This document shows positions 1-8,360 of a DNA stretch of 64,000 nucleotides, in pieces. The notes below the pieces were generated by a model, which was not told where the DNA came from, searched no databases, and was given only the letters and a program-made list of their open reading frames with translations. How positions within the stretch are numbered: position 1 is the first letter of the stretch; each line of letters starts with the position of its first letter. Source of the DNA: 66-474 sp963771735 (GTDB lineage: Bacteria; Pseudomonadota; Gammaproteobacteria; Xanthomonadales; Rhodanobacteraceae); assembly GCA_963771735.1 (NCBI GenBank), contig CAVYUN010000002.1:930001-994000 (forward strand), in the 5' to 3' direction. Both the position numbers and the translations under genes were made by a program.

Positions 1-1
1 G

Positions 2-1510
2 CCCAAGGACGGCAAGCTGGATGCGCCCAAGGACCTGACCGGCTTCACCACGCGCCTGCGCGAGGCCGCCGAGCATGCTTCCGACGCGGTGCCCGAAGAA
101 TTGGTCGGCGAGCTGCGACCCTATCAGCGCGAGGGCCTGCGCTGGTTGAACGCATTGGCCGACGCGGGCCTCGGTGGCGTGCTGGCCGACGACATGGGGC
201 TTGGCAAGACCGTGCAGTTGCTCACGCACATCCTCTCGCTCAAGCAGAACTCGGCATTGACACAGCCGGCGCTCATCGTCGCGCCCACCAGCCTGATTCC
301 GAATTGGCAGTCCGAAACCGAACGCTTCGCGCCCTCGCTGAAGGTGTTGACGTTGCATGGACCCGAGCGCGTCAAGAGTTTCGATCGCCTCGCCGGCAAC
401 GATGTGATTCTCACCAGCTACGCGCTGCTGCCGCGTGATTTGTCGGTGCTGCGCGAACAACCCTTCACGGTGGTGGTGCTCGACGAGGCGCAGCAGGTGA
501 AAAATCCGCGCACGCAGGCGCGCCGCGCATTACTCTCGATCGCCGCGAAGCGCCGCGTGTGCATGACCGGTACGCCACTGGAAAACCATCTGGGTGAGTT
601 GTGGTCACAGGTGGATTTGGCAGTTCCCGGCTTGCTGGGCGACGAAGGCTCGTTCCGCCGCCATTACCGGCTGCCGATCGAACGCCAGGCCGACGCCGAT
701 TGCCAGGCGCGCCTGAACCACCGGATCGCGCCGTTCATCCTTCGCCGCACCAAGGCACAGGTAGTGAAGGAGCTGCCCGAAAAAACCGAGATCGCACGAC
801 GCGTGGTGCTGTCCGGCAAGCAACGCGAGCTCTACGATGCGTTGCGCGTCAGTCTGGGTGAGGAAGTGCGGGAGGTCGTGCGACAGCGTGGCCTGGAGCA
901 CAGCGGCATCATCGTGCTGGATGCCCTGCTGAAGTTGCGCCAGACCTGTTGTGATCCGCGTCTGGTCAAGCTGGAGTCGGCGCGCGGCGTGCGCGAGTCG
1001 GCCAAGATGGAATTGCTGATGGACATGCTGCCGGATCTACTGAGCGAAGGCCGGCGCGTGCTGCTGTTCAGCCAGTTCACCGAGATGTTGGCGTTGATCG
1101 CGCGCGAACTGAATCGCCGGCACCTTCAATACGTCACGCTGACCGGTGATACCCGCGACCGCGCAGAGCCCGTGCGCAAATTCCAGGACGGCGAAGTGCC
1201 GCTGTTCCTGCTGTCGCTCAAAGCCGGCGGAGTGGGCTTGAACCTGACCGCCGCCGATACCGTGATCCACTACGACCCGTGGTGGAATCCTGCGGCGGAA
1301 ACGCAAGCTGCCGATCGCGCGCACCGCATCGGCCAGGACAAACCGGTGTTCGTGTATCGCCTGATCTGTGCCGACACCGTCGAGGAGCGCATCGAAGACC
1401 TGAAGGCGCGCAAGGCCGAACTCGCGCAGGCAGTGCTGGAAGGTGGCGGTACCCGCGACAAACTGAAGTTCGACGAGGACGATCTCAACGCGTTGTTCGC
1501 CGCTGAATAG
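2..1510 (+). CDS. SNF2/Rad54-family helicase-like ATPase, C-terminal part (5' end outside window)
   Basis: The reading frame is open from base 2, so the gene enters from the left; the GTG at 89 is only an internal codon. The visible part holds a full SNF2 ATPase core: a Q-like PYQREGLRWL segment, Walker A DDMGLGKT, DEAQ box (VVLDEAQQVKN), MTGTPLEN, then the helicase C lobe with LLFSQFT, SLKAGGVGLNL and the AHRIGQ motif. This fold translocates on double-stranded DNA using ATP; in bacteria the partners are usually unknown. The N-terminal region (often a SWIM zinc finger and DUF3670-like segment) is not visible, so the subfamily cannot be fixed. It ends with an acidic tail (DEDDLNALFAAE), and 79 nt separate it from the next gene. 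Confidence 0.9.
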   Translation, partial: PKDGKLDAPKDLTGFTTRLREAAEHASDAVPEELVGELRPYQREGLRWLNALADAGLGGVLADDMGLGKTVQLLTHILSLKQNSALTQPALIVAPTSLIPNWQSETERFAPSLKVLTLHGPERVKSFDRLAGNDVILTSYALLPRDLSVLREQPFTVVVLDEAQQVKNPRTQARRALLSIAAKRRVCMTGTPLENHLGELWSQVDLAVPGLLGDEGSFRRHYRLPIERQADADCQARLNHRIAPFILRRTKAQVVKELPEKTEIARRVVLSGKQRELYDALRVSLGEEVREVVRQRGLEHSGIIVLDALLKLRQTCCDPRLVKLESARGVRESAKMELLMDMLPDLLSEGRRVLLFSQFTEMLALIARELNRRHLQYVTLTGDTRDRAEPVRKFQDGEVPLFLLSLKAGGVGLNLTAADTVIHYDPWWNPAAETQAADRAHRIGQDKPVFVYRLICADTVEERIEDLKARKAELAQAVLEGGGTRDKLKFDEDDLNALFAAE

Positions 1511-1589
1511 TGCGCGCCCTCGTTCCGGCGTGCGTCGGAGCCGGGCGGCATTGTAGTGTTGCTGCTTCCGGCTCGGTGCGAAGCATCCC

Positions 1590-2069
1590 ATGACCATCAA
1601 TGCAAACTTCGAAGGCGGTTGCGACTGTCGCTTCGTCCGCTACCGCATGACGCGCACGCCGATGTTCGTGCACTGCTGCCATTGCCGCTGGTGCCAGCAT
1701 GAAACCGGCAGCGCATTCGCACTCAACGCGCTGGTCGAAACCGGGTGCGTGGAGTTGGTGAAAGGCCAGCCTGATATGGTGAAGACACCCTCCAACAGCG
1801 GCAAGGGCCAGACCATCGCGCGCTGTCCGCACTGCCGCATTGCATTGTGGAGCCATTACGCCGGTGCGGGTCCGCTGTTCGCCTTCGTGCGCGTCGGGAC
1901 GCTGGACGATCCCGACCGTTTCCCTCCCGACATCCACATCTTCACGGCGTCGAAACAGCCTTGGGTCATCCTGCCGGATGACGTGCCGGTCATGCCCGAG
2001 TATTACGATCGCGAGAAGTATTGGCCTAAAGAAAGCCTGGTGCGTCGTGCCAAGGTGCTGGGCGCTTAA
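1590..2069 (+). CDS. GFA/CENP-V domain protein
   Basis: This 159-residue cytoplasmic protein has the cysteine pattern of the GFA (glutathione-dependent formaldehyde-activating enzyme-like, CENP-V) fold: CDC near the N-terminus, HCCHCRWC around residue 30, and CPHC around residue 80. These are known in the family to bind structural and catalytic zinc. The substrate cannot be told from sequence; most bacterial GFA proteins have no proven activity, and the first CxC is followed by RFVRYR rather than the more usual GxVRY. Start is ATG 1590 with no clear Shine-Dalgarno. Its stop overlaps the stop of the convergent DUF971 gene by 4 nt. Confidence 0.8.
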   Translation: MTINANFEGGCDCRFVRYRMTRTPMFVHCCHCRWCQHETGSAFALNALVETGCVELVKGQPDMVKTPSNSGKGQTIARCPHCRIALWSHYAGAGPLFAFVRVGTLDDPDRFPPDIHIFTASKQPWVILPDDVPVMPEYYDREKYWPKESLVRRAKVLGA

Positions 2070-2485
2070 GAGCTTTCCTGGCGCGGCTTCGGTCCGCGCA
2101 TCGGCACCGTATGGCCATACAGCGACGCGGGGTCGCGCGACAGCCCGTTCTTATCCAGCGCCTCGAGATAGGACTGCCAATTGTCCTGCTGGCGGCTGCC
2201 CAGTTCGTGCAGGGTTTCCCAGGAATAGATGCCGGTGGCGTGGCCGTCGGTGAAGCGCAGGGAGATGGCGTAATTTCCGACCGGGTCCAGTTCCATGATG
2301 CCGACTTCGCTTTTGCCGGCGACCAGCGCCTGCTGCCCGGGACCATGGCCTTGCACCTCGGCGGATGGCGAATAGACGCGAAGGTATTCAGCGGGCAGGA
2401 CGAAACGCTCGCCCGAGTCGAACACGACTTCCAGCGTGCGTGACTTCTTGTGCAAGGTGATATCGGTGGGCTTCGGTGCCGTCAT
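2066..2485 (-). CDS. DUF971 (GBBH-like N-terminal domain) protein
   Basis: A 139-residue protein matching the DUF971 family (PF06155, the small domain also found at the N-terminus of gamma-butyrobetaine hydroxylase). Visible family features are an early beta-rich LEVVFDSGERFVLPAEYLR stretch, the centre VGIMELDPVGNYAISLRF, and FTDGHATGIYSWETL. A role in iron-sulfur or zinc handling has been suggested for stand-alone members, but function is unproven. It sits downstream of hslU on the same strand, a linkage common in beta- and gammaproteobacteria. There is no Shine-Dalgarno before the ATG, but a TAAAAT box lies 7 nt upstream, so the mRNA may be leaderless. Confidence 0.8.
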   Translation of the reverse strand: MTAPKPTDITLHKKSRTLEVVFDSGERFVLPAEYLRVYSPSAEVQGHGPGQQALVAGKSEVGIMELDPVGNYAISLRFTDGHATGIYSWETLHELGSRQQDNWQSYLEALDKNGLSRDPASLYGHTVPMRGPKPRQESS

Positions 2486-2492
2486 TTCGACG

Positions 2493-2498
2493 ATTTTA
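2493..2498 (-). promoter_or_regulatory. -10 box close to the DUF971 start (possible leaderless promoter)
   Basis: On the minus strand TAAAAT lies 7 nt before the ATG at 2485, and TTGGCA at 2514-2519 could be a -35 with a short 15-nt spacer. With normal -10 to +1 spacing, transcription would begin at or next to the start codon. Confidence 0.4.
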
Positions 2499-2549
2499 AC
2501 GGCGCGCGACCGCTGCCAATCGATTGCGTTCTCAGGTCCATCGCGGGGG

Positions 2550-3164
2550 TCAGCTCACCGATCCGAAACCGGAACCCGCGAAATCGATCCGCGGCGGCTG
2601 GCCGGCGACGTCCAGCAACACCTGCGCGTAGGGCTCGTCGAAACTGACGGTGGATATTTCGTCCCAACCAAAGAACGAAGGCTCGCGCAGCCACTCGGCA
2701 TCGGGAGTGATTTCCTGCAGGGTGAAGCCGTCGTCCTCGATGCCGAGCGGGCGGCCGATGTAGCAGACTTCGTGTTCGTCTTCGGTATCGACGTGGACGC
2801 ACATCACGGCTGCATATTCGGCGGCGCCGCGCACAACCTGCATGATGTCGTCCAGCGGGAAAGTGCGTGGCAGGCGTGGATGGATGTTGCGCACGGCCAG
2901 CGCCTTCTCGATGAAGGCATGGTGGCTGTCGGGCGCTTCGACCTCGGTGACGTCGGCCAGGCGCATCGCGTAGAGGCCGTCGAAGGTGATCTGGTCGCCG
3001 ACCACCCACATCAGCAACCATTCCTTGCCGATCCCGGCAAGGTAGCCGCAGAAACTGCCGTCCTCGAGATTACTTCGCCAGATCCGGACCAGTTCACCCC
3101 GTTGCAGAGCGCTTCGGAGTTTCGGCCGCGGGCTTGCGGACTGGAATTTCAGAATCTTGCCCAT
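2550..3164 (-). CDS. Conserved hypothetical protein, 204 aa
   Basis: I do not recognise a named family. The protein is soluble, with no signal peptide or membrane span. It begins with a basic stretch (MGKILKFQSASPRPKLRSALQ cut at residue 20 or so), continues with a beta-rich segment (ELVRIWRSNLEDGSF, KEWLLMWVVGDQITFDGLYAMR) that resembles a small barrel of the type that often mediates ligand or RNA binding, and ends with an acidic part. The same kind of segment recurs near residue 150 (SFFGWDEISTVSFDEPYAQ), so an internal duplication is possible. It lies between DUF971 and hslU on the same strand, 46 nt after hslU. A TAGAAT box 6 nt before the ATG replaces any visible ribosome-binding site. 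Confidence 0.7.
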   Translation of the reverse strand: MGKILKFQSASPRPKLRSALQRGELVRIWRSNLEDGSFCGYLAGIGKEWLLMWVVGDQITFDGLYAMRLADVTEVEAPDSHHAFIEKALAVRNIHPRLPRTFPLDDIMQVVRGAAEYAAVMCVHVDTEDEHEVCYIGRPLGIEDDGFTLQEITPDAEWLREPSFFGWDEISTVSFDEPYAQVLLDVAGQPPRIDFAGSGFGSVS

Positions 3165-3170
3165 GATGTC

Positions 3171-3176
3171 ATTCTA
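3171..3176 (-). promoter_or_regulatory. -10 box adjacent to start codon of the 204-aa hypothetical
   Basis: TAGAAT on the minus strand is followed by only 6 nt and then the ATG at 3164; there is no Shine-Dalgarno and no convincing -35. It is a candidate leaderless promoter that would separate this gene from hslU transcription. Confidence 0.4.
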
Positions 3177-3210
3177 GCGGGGCCGGACAAGGGTTGCCCG
3201 GTTGCCGGCT

Positions 3211-4560
3211 TTAAAGGATGTAGCGCGACAGATCCTCGTTCGATGCCAGATCTTTGAGGTTTTTGTCTACGTATTCGGCGTCGATCGCATATTTTTCGCC
3301 GCTTTTGTCTGCAGCTTCGAACGAGATGGATTCCAGCAGCCGTTCCATCACGGTCTGCAGGCGGCGGGCACCGATGTTCTCCGTGGTCTCGTTCACCTTG
3401 AACGCAACCTCGGCCAGCCGGGCGACACCGTCTTCCGTAAATTCCAGTCCGACGCCTTCCGTCCCCAGCATCGCGGCGTACTGCTTGGTCAGCGCATTGT
3501 GGGGCTCCTTGAGGATGCGTTTGAAATCCTCCACCGACAGCGCGGAAAGTTCCACCCGGATCGGCAGGCGACCTTGCAGCTCGGGAATCAGGTCGGACGG
3601 CTTGGCCATCGAAAATGCGCCCGAGGCGATGAACAGCACGTGGTCGGTCTTCACCGGGCCGTACTTGGTGGAAACAGTGGAGCCTTCGACGAGAGGCAGC
3701 AGGTCGCGCTGCACGCCTTCGCGCGAGACGCCCGAGCTACCCCCGCCCCAGTCGCTGCGTTGTGCAACCTTGTCGATCTCGTCGATGAAGACGATGCCGT
3801 TCTGCTCGGCGTTCTCGACCGCCTCGGCGCGCAGTTCGTCATCGTTGAGAAGCTTGCCGGCCTCCTCGTCGAGCAGCATCGGCCGCGCCGCTTTGATCTT
3901 CAATTTGCGCTTTTGGGTCTTGCCGCCGCCCATGCTCTGGAACATCGAACGCAGTTGCTGCGACATTTCCTCCATGCCCGGAGGCGCCATGATCTCGACA
4001 CCGACGTTCATGGAGAACTCCAGTTCGATTTCGCGCTCGTCCAGTTCGCCCGCGTGCAACTGCCTGCGAAGTTTCTGGCGGGTCGGGGAGTCGTGATCGA
4101 GCTGTTGCTGGCCGTCCTGCTGGTCCCAGCCTCCGCTCTGGTCGCGGCGTGGCAGCAGCGCGTCGAGGATGCGTTCCTCGGCGTGTTCCTCGGCTTGCGA
4201 GTGCACGCGTTCCTTGGCTTGGTCGCGGGTGAGTTTGTAGGCGACGTCGGCGAGGTCGCGCACGATCGAATCGACATCCTTGCCGACGTAGCCGACCTCG
4301 GTGAATTTGGTGGCTTCGATCTTCACGAATGGGGCCTTGGCCAGGGTCGCGAGTCGACGCGCGATTTCGGTCTTGCCGACGCCGGTCGGGCCGATCATCA
4401 GGATGTTCTTGGGCGTCACTTCGTTGCGGAAGGCGGGTTCAAGCTGCATCCGGCGCCAGCGGTCGCGTAGCGCGATGGCGACCGCCCGCTTCGCGTTGTG
4501 CTGGCCGATGATGAAGCGGTCGAGTTCGTTGACGATTTCGCGGGGGGTGAGTTCGCTCAT
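3211..4560 (-). CDS. hslU: HslU, ATPase subunit of the HslUV protease
   Basis: A 449-residue AAA+ unfoldase, the usual length, that forms a hexameric ring feeding proteins into HslV. Walker A is GPTGVGKT (residues 57-64), the substrate-gripping pore loop is GYVG about residue 91, Walker B is VFIDEID, and the sensor/arginine region is EGVQRDLLPLVEGSTV. Between them is the intermediate (I) domain with a Gln/Asp-rich segment (WDQQDGQQQLDHD). The C-terminal tail EDLSRYIL is the peptide that docks into HslV pockets and activates it. hslV lies upstream on the same strand, separated by 132 nt, longer than in most relatives. Confidence 0.97.
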   Translation of the reverse strand: MSELTPREIVNELDRFIIGQHNAKRAVAIALRDRWRRMQLEPAFRNEVTPKNILMIGPTGVGKTEIARRLATLAKAPFVKIEATKFTEVGYVGKDVDSIVRDLADVAYKLTRDQAKERVHSQAEEHAEERILDALLPRRDQSGGWDQQDGQQQLDHDSPTRQKLRRQLHAGELDEREIELEFSMNVGVEIMAPPGMEEMSQQLRSMFQSMGGGKTQKRKLKIKAARPMLLDEEAGKLLNDDELRAEAVENAEQNGIVFIDEIDKVAQRSDWGGGSSGVSREGVQRDLLPLVEGSTVSTKYGPVKTDHVLFIASGAFSMAKPSDLIPELQGRLPIRVELSALSVEDFKRILKEPHNALTKQYAAMLGTEGVGLEFTEDGVARLAEVAFKVNETTENIGARRLQTVMERLLESISFEAADKSGEKYAIDAEYVDKNLKDLASNEDLSRYIL

Positions 4561-4593
4561 GGGAATCGGGGATGGGTAGTGGGGGCTGGGGCG
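4561..4593 (-). repeat. G-rich interspersed-type repeat in the hslV-hslU spacer
   Basis: On the plus strand the spacer begins with short G-rich units built from GGGAATC, GGGGATGGG and TAGTGGGGG, like the degenerate intergenic repeats I know from Xanthomonadaceae. Only one copy is visible in this window, so repeat status rests on resemblance. On the hslU mRNA it would be a C-rich leader directly before the start codon. Confidence 0.3.
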
Positions 4594-4692
4594 CGAAGGC
4601 GGGGATCAAAGTCAAAGGGGCAAGCGGTGAGGGCGCATTGGCCTGACGCAGCGATCCTTCGAGCACCCTCGCCACTCATCCCTCGTCCCTGT

Positions 4693-5229
4693 TCACAGCT
4701 CTTCGATCGTTACGTTGTGGTTGGTGTAGATGCAGATATCGCCGGCGATGCCGAGCGCCTTCTCGACGATCTGCCGCGCCGTCAGGTCGGAGTTGTCCAG
4801 CAGCGCCCTGGCCGCGGCTTGCGCGAAGGGGCCGCCGGAACCGATCGCGATCAGGCCGTGCTCGGGTTCCAGCACGTCACCGTTGCCGGAAATCAGCAGC
4901 GATGCATCCTTGTCCGCGACGGCCAGCATGGCTTCGAGCCGGCCCAGCCGGCGATCGGTGCGCCATTCCTTGGCCATTTCGACGGCGGCGCGGGTCAACT
5001 GGCCGTTGTGCTTGGCCAGCTTGTCCTCGAACAGCTCGAACAGGGTGAAAGCGTCTGCGGTAGCACCCGCGAAGCCGGCCAGCACGTCGGAATTCTTGCC
5101 GAGCCGGCGAATCTTGCGTGCATTGGCCTTGACCACGGTGTTGCCCAGCGTGACCTGGCCGTCGCCGCCGAGGACGACCTTGCCGTCCTTGCGCACGGAC
5201 AGGATGGTGGTGGCGTGGAAGGATTCCAT
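4693..5229 (-). CDS. hslV: HslV, proteolytic subunit of the HslUV protease
   Basis: A 178-residue N-terminal nucleophile peptidase that stacks as a double hexamer and degrades substrates delivered by HslU. I place the start at ATG 5229 (MESFHATTILSVRK); the frame is open further upstream but that part has no family similarity. The catalytic threonine should be Thr7 within HATTILSV, which means a six-residue propeptide (MESFHA) must be removed, as in other members with this short extension; E. coli HslV only loses its Met. Other family motifs are GDGQVTLGN, GFAGATADAFTLFE and GSGGPFAQAAARALL. It is part of the xerC-hslV-hslU run. Confidence 0.96.
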   Translation of the reverse strand: MESFHATTILSVRKDGKVVLGGDGQVTLGNTVVKANARKIRRLGKNSDVLAGFAGATADAFTLFELFEDKLAKHNGQLTRAAVEMAKEWRTDRRLGRLEAMLAVADKDASLLISGNGDVLEPEHGLIAIGSGGPFAQAAARALLDNSDLTARQIVEKALGIAGDICIYTNHNVTIEEL

Positions 5230-5246
5230 GGTGTCTCGCGGATTTG

Positions 5247-5274
5247 GGTATTGCGTGTAATTGGGGGCCGTCAA
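5247..5274 (-). promoter_or_regulatory. Candidate sigma-70-type promoter for hslVU
   Basis: In the 142-nt xerC-hslV spacer, minus-strand TTGACG (5269-5274) and AATACC (5247-5252) are 16 nt apart, 17 nt before the hslV ATG. CTTGAC and CCCCAAT occur here but at the wrong spacing for a heat-shock (sigma-32) promoter. Confidence 0.35.
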
Positions 5275-5371
5275 GTCCGATCCCAACCCGTGCTCGCAGG
5301 AGACGTGATGGGACGGATGCCGATTGGTATGGAATCTATGGATGGGTCGGCACAGTTGCGTGCAGATTCGT

Positions 5372-6289
5372 TTACGTTCCGCCGCGTCCAGCCTTGGGCT
5401 CGGACTTGCGTTTCGCGCGCGGATGCGCGGCGTCGTAGACCTTGGCGAGGTACTGGAAATCCAGGTGGGTATAGATCTGCGTGGTGGAGATGTCGGCGTG
5501 GCCGAGCAGTTCCTGCACGGCGCGCAGGTTGCCCGATGATTCCAGCATGTGGGATGCACAGGAGTGACGCATCAAGTGGGGATAGACGCGCCGCCATACG
5601 CCCTGCGAGCGCGCCCGGCGCTTGATCGCGGCGCGCACCGCCCCCGGCGTCAGCGGATGGTTGCCGCGGCCACGCAGGATCGGTTCGTCCGCGTCCGCGG
5701 GCCGCAATGCGCGCAAGGCGGCGAGTGCGTCCAGGGCCATCCGGCCTACCGGCACGATGCGCGTCTTGTTGCCCTTCCCGGTGACGCGCAGCAGGCCCTG
5801 GTCGATGTCGAGATCGCGCCAGCGCGTCCCGCACAATTCCGATACGCGCAGGCCGCTTGAATACAACAGCTCGAGCATGGCCCGATCGCGCATCGCCAGC
5901 GCATCATTCGCCGTGACTTCCACCAACGCTGCTGCTTCGTCCACGTCCAGCACTTCGGGCAGCTTGCGCCGCACCTTTGGCGAGCGTACGCCGGCGGCGG
6001 GGCTGTTCTGGAGTTTCCCCTCGCGCGCGAGGAACCGGAAGAAACTGCGGAATGCCGACAGCATCGCCCGCAGCGACGGCGGTTCGAGGCCGCGTCGGTG
6101 TTCGTCGGCGACCAGCGTCTGCAGCTGTTCGCTGCGCAGTTCGGTCCAGTCGGTCAGTGCAAGGCGTTCCGTGAAACGCGTCAGCGTTTCCAGCGCGTGG
6201 GTGTAATTGCGCAGCGTGCCAGGTGAATAGTGGCGTTCGACCCTGAGATAATCGAGAAAACGCGCCACGTCGGCGGCAAGGCCGCTCAT
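5372..6289 (-). CDS. xerC: XerC, site-specific tyrosine recombinase
   Basis: With XerD it resolves chromosome dimers at dif. The protein has 305 residues from ATG 6289, which follows the stop of the DUF484 gene by one base. The N-terminal SAM-like domain spans residues 1-95 and the catalytic domain follows. The full tyrosine-recombinase set can be read: Arg148 (SGLRVSEL), Lys172 (GKGNKTR), His238 and Arg241 (PHLMRHS), His264 (LLGHADIS), Tyr273 (TQIYTHLD). The DUF484-xerC linkage is typical for XerC and argues against XerD. A longer frame to 6337 exists but would overlap DUF484 and adds unrelated residues. Confidence 0.96.
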   Translation of the reverse strand: MSGLAADVARFLDYLRVERHYSPGTLRNYTHALETLTRFTERLALTDWTELRSEQLQTLVADEHRRGLEPPSLRAMLSAFRSFFRFLAREGKLQNSPAAGVRSPKVRRKLPEVLDVDEAAALVEVTANDALAMRDRAMLELLYSSGLRVSELCGTRWRDLDIDQGLLRVTGKGNKTRIVPVGRMALDALAALRALRPADADEPILRGRGNHPLTPGAVRAAIKRRARSQGVWRRVYPHLMRHSCASHMLESSGNLRAVQELLGHADISTTQIYTHLDFQYLAKVYDAAHPRAKRKSEPKAGRGGT

Positions 6290-6290
6290 C

Positions 6291-6974
6291 TCATTCGGCC
6301 GGATAACGCGCCATGGCGGCATCGAGCGCCTGCGCAATCAGTTTCAGGAACAGCGTGCCGATACCCGGGTGGAAACGGTTCGGATCGTCGCTGCCGATCG
6401 CGAGCATGCCGCGATTGCCGATCTTCAACAGGGCGGCCGATTGAACCTTGCCGGCTTCGGCACCGAACAGCCGGTCGAGCTTGTCCTGCGCCAGTCGCCC
6501 GCAGGCAGGTTCGCCGCGTGCGAGAAAGTCCGCGAAGGCCGGCAATGTCTTGGCGCCATCCGGCACACAGATCAGCCACTCGGCCTGCGGCAAGCCCTCG
6601 CCACTGCGGAACAACATGACCCGCACCCGGTCGGTATGGAAATCCTCGTTCAGCGTGCCAACGAAACTCTTCAGCACGTCGGCGAGGTTGTCGTCGCGCA
6701 GCAGGCCCACGGTAAGGGTGTGCACGCGCACCATCAATTGCTCGTTGTCGCTGGCGATCTCGACCAGTTCCGCCAGCCGCTCGTTGAGTTCGCGGTTGCG
6801 CGCGCGCAGTGTTTCAAGTTGGTAGGCCGCAAGCGAAGCCGCCGGACCCTGCTCCCGCGGAATCACCAGTTCGGCAGCAACATCCGGAAAGTGCTCAAGG
6901 AAGCGCGGATTCTGGCGCAGGTGCTCGGCGATATCCATCGCCTGCAGGCTTTGCTTCAAGGTCAGGTCGGCCAT
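6291..6974 (-). CDS. DUF484 family protein
   Basis: A 227-residue protein of the DUF484 (YigA) family, recognised by LRQNPRFLEHFPDVAAEL near the N-terminus, a coiled region (ETLRARNRELNERLAELVEI), and a GAF-like C-terminal half ending GRMLAIGSDDPNRFHPGIG-type residues and LFLKLIAQAL. The biochemical role is unknown; the family is almost always found between dapF and xerC, as here. I chose ATG 6974 because CCGGAG lies 5-10 nt upstream; ATG 6992 in the same frame has no such site. It is translated just before xerC (stop and start one base apart), so coupled translation is likely. Confidence 0.9.
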   Translation of the reverse strand: MADLTLKQSLQAMDIAEHLRQNPRFLEHFPDVAAELVIPREQGPAASLAAYQLETLRARNRELNERLAELVEIASDNEQLMVRVHTLTVGLLRDDNLADVLKSFVGTLNEDFHTDRVRVMLFRSGEGLPQAEWLICVPDGAKTLPAFADFLARGEPACGRLAQDKLDRLFGAEAGKVQSAALLKIGNRGMLAIGSDDPNRFHPGIGTLFLKLIAQALDAAMARYPAE

Positions 6975-7051
6975 GCTGGGCTCCGGTGGCATGCGGGCAG
7001 TTTGGTGAATCACGCCGACAACCGCAACTTGTCGAACCGAAGTGGTGGAGG

Positions 7052-7891
7052 TCAACTGTTGCCCAGCCATTCCCCGTCGAACACGAAAGTGGCGGGGCCC
7101 GTCATCCACAGCGCATGGCCTGGACCTGGCCATGAAATCGTCAATGCACCTCCGGGCAATTCGACCCGAACCTTGTCACCGATCCGGTTGCGTCGATGCA
7201 GTGCGGCCATGGCCGCGCAGGCGCCGCTGCCGCAAGCCAGGGTCCAGCCGGCACCGCGTTCGTGTACGCGAAGCTTGACGTTGCGGTGGTCCACGACTTC
7301 GACGAAACCCGCGTTCGCGCCTTGCGGGAAACGCGGGTGCGTGGTGATGCGCGGCCCGAGAGCGTCTACCCGCGGATCCCGGATGCTTTCGACTTCAACC
7401 ACGGCGTGCGGGTTGCCCATCGACACAACGGCTATCTCGATGCGTTCGCCAGCGACATCCAGCGGGTAGGTTTCCGCTGGCGCCGGTGCATCGAAGGGGA
7501 TGCGCGCGGGATCGAACTCGGGCTCGCCCATTTCCACCGCGACATTGCAGGCATCGAGCAGTCGCATGCCTATCACCCCGGCCGGACTTTCCAGCCGAAC
7601 CGCTTGGCCCGTCGCCAGTGCGCCTGCGCGATGCAGCCACGCACCGATGCAGCGTGCGCCGTTTCCGCACTGCTCGGCGAAAGAGCCGTCGGCATTGCGG
7701 ATCGAGTAGGCGGCGACGCAGGCCGGATCGCGTGCCGATTCGATGATAAGCAACTGGTCGAAACCGATGCCGGTGTGGCGATCGGCCATGGCACGGATGT
7801 GTGGAACGTCAAGCAACGGAGGTGACTCGCGTGCATCCAGCACCACGAAATCGTTGCCCAGGCCATGCATCTTGCTGAAGCGAAGACCCAC
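7052..7891 (-). CDS. dapF: DapF, diaminopimelate epimerase
   Basis: Converts LL- to meso-diaminopimelate for lysine and peptidoglycan. It has 279 residues, the normal size, with two pseudo-repeated halves each giving a catalytic cysteine: Cys75 in EQCGNGARC and Cys220 in LACGSGACA. The N-terminus MGLRFSKMHGLGNDF is the family signature. Downstream are DUF484 and xerC on the same strand (77 nt gap); upstream is a frame 15 nt away that looks like a broken lptM, reproducing the E. coli lptM-dapF-yigA-xerC order. Confidence 0.97.
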   Translation of the reverse strand: MGLRFSKMHGLGNDFVVLDARESPPLLDVPHIRAMADRHTGIGFDQLLIIESARDPACVAAYSIRNADGSFAEQCGNGARCIGAWLHRAGALATGQAVRLESPAGVIGMRLLDACNVAVEMGEPEFDPARIPFDAPAPAETYPLDVAGERIEIAVVSMGNPHAVVEVESIRDPRVDALGPRITTHPRFPQGANAGFVEVVDHRNVKLRVHERGAGWTLACGSGACAAMAALHRRNRIGDKVRVELPGGALTISWPGPGHALWMTGPATFVFDGEWLGNS

Positions 7892-7906
7892 GTGCGCCTC
7901 GTGACG

Positions 7907-8146
7907 TCAGTGGCCGCCGGAGTTGCCGCGGCCGGAGTGGCAACCGTGGCGGCCTGGCCGGCTTTGCCGCGGATGCTGCCGATGCGGGTGTGCCGCCGAA
8001 GCTGGGTGCGGACGTTGGCTCGCCGCAGGCTTGGTCGGCAGCGTCAGAGCGGGCCCTTTTGCCCGCAGTCGAGCGCACGGAGGGCACCGCAGCAGCAAGC
8101 GGTGCCCGAGAAGACATGCTTTTTGCCGCGCGATGCGTCGAGTCAC
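7907..8146 (-). pseudogene. Remnant of lptM (YifL-type small lipoprotein), split over two frames
   Basis: Directly upstream of dapF, where lptM normally lies, the LptM signature CGQKGPL is encoded at 8047-8067 but runs into a stop at once. The matching continuation TLPTKPAA is in another frame two bases away, and that frame opens at a GTG (8146, MTRRIARQ) and closes 15 nt before dapF. About 80 codons overall fits LptM size. The residue before the Cys is Asp (ALDC), unusual for a lipobox. A TATACT -10-like box lies at 8174-8179. LptM normally helps LptD assembly at the outer membrane. Real decay and sequencing error both remain possible; nothing else coding is visible between 7892 and 8360. 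Confidence 0.5.
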
Positions 8147-8360
8147 CGCGCTTGAGGGGGTATCGGGCGCACGAGTATATGGGGACGCGAGCGGTGGAAG
8201 TCGGCTCCTGCGACGCCCTATTTGCCAATTCGCGGTGCTACGCGTCGCTGCCCGGGCCGGACGGCCGTTGTCGGGGTCGACGTCGATTGCGGATTTGTTC
8301 GAACCCGTTTTGGTGCCGGGCTGAGCCGTGCGCGGAAGTTTGTCTGCAGCGCCCCGACGG

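Noticed and set aside
2482..3021. Alternative minus-strand frame in the 204-aa gene
   Set aside because: Arg-rich low-complexity shadow; the chosen frame has balanced composition and a start with a -10 box.
5230..5371. Heat-shock (sigma-32) promoter before hslV
   Set aside because: CTTGAC and CCCCAAT elements are present but only a few bases apart, so they cannot be a -35/-10 pair.
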